Origin: Marinospirillum sp.
GTDB lineage: Bacteria > Pseudomonadota > Gammaproteobacteria > Pseudomonadales > Halomonadaceae
Length of the DNA stretch: 5,934 nucleotides
Assembly: GCA_007116195.1 (NCBI GenBank)
Contig: SKIX01000129.1
Span: 1-5,934 of the forward strand
Direction of reading: 5' to 3'
Shown: piece by piece, positions 5,271 to 5,934 of the stretch
Layout of the letters: every line of letters starts with the position of its first letter
Position numbering within the stretch: the first letter of the stretch is position 1
Made by a program: the position numbers and the translations under genes
Notes under the pieces: generated by a model
The model's database searches: none
What the model was told of the DNA's origin: nothing
Seen by the model: the letters and a program-made list of their open reading frames with translations, nothing else

Positions 5271-5934
5271 ACTGGTCTCTCGAAACCCTGGGCATTATCC
5301 ATTCCTGTTATCAGGAAAAGTTCGCTGTTCCGCGCCAACCTGGGCTAGCACCTTCAGCAAGAGCAACCTTGGAGTTGCTGCCACCTTACAACCAACCAGA
5401 AACCGTTGAAGGCTTGGAAGGTTTTAGCCACCTGTGGCTGACCTTTGTGTTCCATGAAAACCTGGAAAAAGGCTGGAAGCCGCGAGTGCGACCCCCGCGT
5501 TTGGGTGGTAATCAGAAAACTGGGGTTTTCGCGACCCGTTCCACTTTTCGCCCTAACGGCCTGGGCCTATCTGTGGTTAGGCTAGAGTCTATCGATCTCA
5601 ATCAGGGTGTAAAACTGCATTTGTCAGGAATAGATCTTCTGGATGCCACACCCATCGTCGATATCAAACCCTACCTGCCCTGGGCCGATAGCTTGCCAAC
5701 AGCCCAGGCTGCTTGGGCACCCGAACCACCCGAACAGCTCAAGGTTGAGCTCTGCACCAAGGCTCGCCTACAGCTGGAAAAGTTACCTGAAAATCTTTGG
5801 TTGGAACACTTGATCAAGGAGGTTCTGGCCCAGGACCCCAGGCCAGCTTATCAGAAAAAAAAGCACGAAAGGGTTTATGGCGTACGCTTGGCCGGGGTCA
5901 ATATAAACTTCACCTACCATCAAGATGGGGCAAA
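5267..5934 (+). CDS. trmO: tRNA (N6-threonylcarbamoyladenosine-37 N6)-methyltransferase TrmO, 3' end outside window
   Basis: TrmO (formerly YaeB/TsaA, UPF0066) uses S-adenosylmethionine to methylate t6A37 to m6t6A37 in threonine tRNA, next to the anticodon, which improves decoding. The fragment covers 222 codons and is open to the window edge; the E. coli protein is about 235 aa, so little is missing. Family motifs are EKFAVPRQPGL (17–27), the FSHLWLTFVFH region (53–63), VRPPRLGGN (74–82), GVFATRSTFRPNGLGLS (86–102), VDIKPYLPWADS (131–142) and the C-terminal EVLAQDPRPAY (185–195). The ATG shares bases with the PIN stop codon (ATGA, 5267–5270), and only a weak purine stretch (CAGG at 5256–5259) precedes it, so its translation is probably coupled to the PIN gene. 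No independent promoter was recognised, which would make this tRNA modification gene the third gene of the ATPase–PIN operon. Confidence 0.95.
   Translation, partial: MNWSLETLGIIHSCYQEKFAVPRQPGLAPSARATLELLPPYNQPETVEGLEGFSHLWLTFVFHENLEKGWKPRVRPPRLGGNQKTGVFATRSTFRPNGLGLSVVRLESIDLNQGVKLHLSGIDLLDATPIVDIKPYLPWADSLPTAQAAWAPEPPEQLKVELCTKARLQLEKLPENLWLEHLIKEVLAQDPRPAYQKKKHERVYGVRLAGVNINFTYHQDGA

Noticed and set aside
5149..5409. 86-codon frame across the PIN–trmO junction
   Set aside because: PIN and trmO frames both carry clear family motifs here; this third frame does not.

Overview
The window reads as chromosomal DNA of a gammaproteobacterium. The evidence is an rppH–ptsP pair in the order known from E. 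coli and relatives, a YcbB/LdtD-type L,D-transpeptidase, and a TrmO of the E. coli type. The exact lineage cannot be fixed from this sequence; a marine or halophilic order such as Oceanospirillales is a guess. Five genes are housekeeping or widely conserved in type or context. The two genes between rppH and trmO look accessory.

Layout. Positions 1–573 (+) hold the C-terminal third of an L,D-transpeptidase whose start lies left of the window. It runs convergently into ptsP (567–2852, −), and the two genes overlap by 7 bp at their stop codons. A hairpin with T-runs on both sides of this overlap probably terminates both transcripts. rppH (2861–3349, −) begins at a GTG codon and lies 8 bp upstream of ptsP, whose ribosome binding site overlaps the rppH stop codon. 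The two therefore form one tight operon: an mRNA 5'-end pyrophosphohydrolase and the first enzyme of the nitrogen-related phosphotransferase system.

A 332-bp divergent intergenic region (3350–3681) has no supported gene. It holds weak candidate promoters for both directions and a 64-nt imperfect palindrome. Rightward from it runs an operon of a 375-aa ABC/SMC-like AAA ATPase (3682–4809), a 152-aa PIN-domain nuclease (4812–5270) and trmO (5267 to beyond the window end). The first two genes are 2 bp apart, and the second overlaps trmO by 4 bp (ATGA).

The ATPase–PIN pair is the most interesting part. The ATPase has a complete nucleotide-binding core (Walker A, LSSG signature, DE Walker B, H-loop) but no Toprim nuclease domain. 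Its partner supplies an apparently intact PIN active site. This matches the logic of ATPase-plus-nuclease anti-phage systems such as Septu and PARIS, with a PIN nuclease as effector. I cannot name an established system with exactly this composition. Its overlap with trmO, a tRNA anticodon-loop modification gene, is worth noting because many PIN toxins cut tRNA anticodon loops. A functional link is only a hypothesis.
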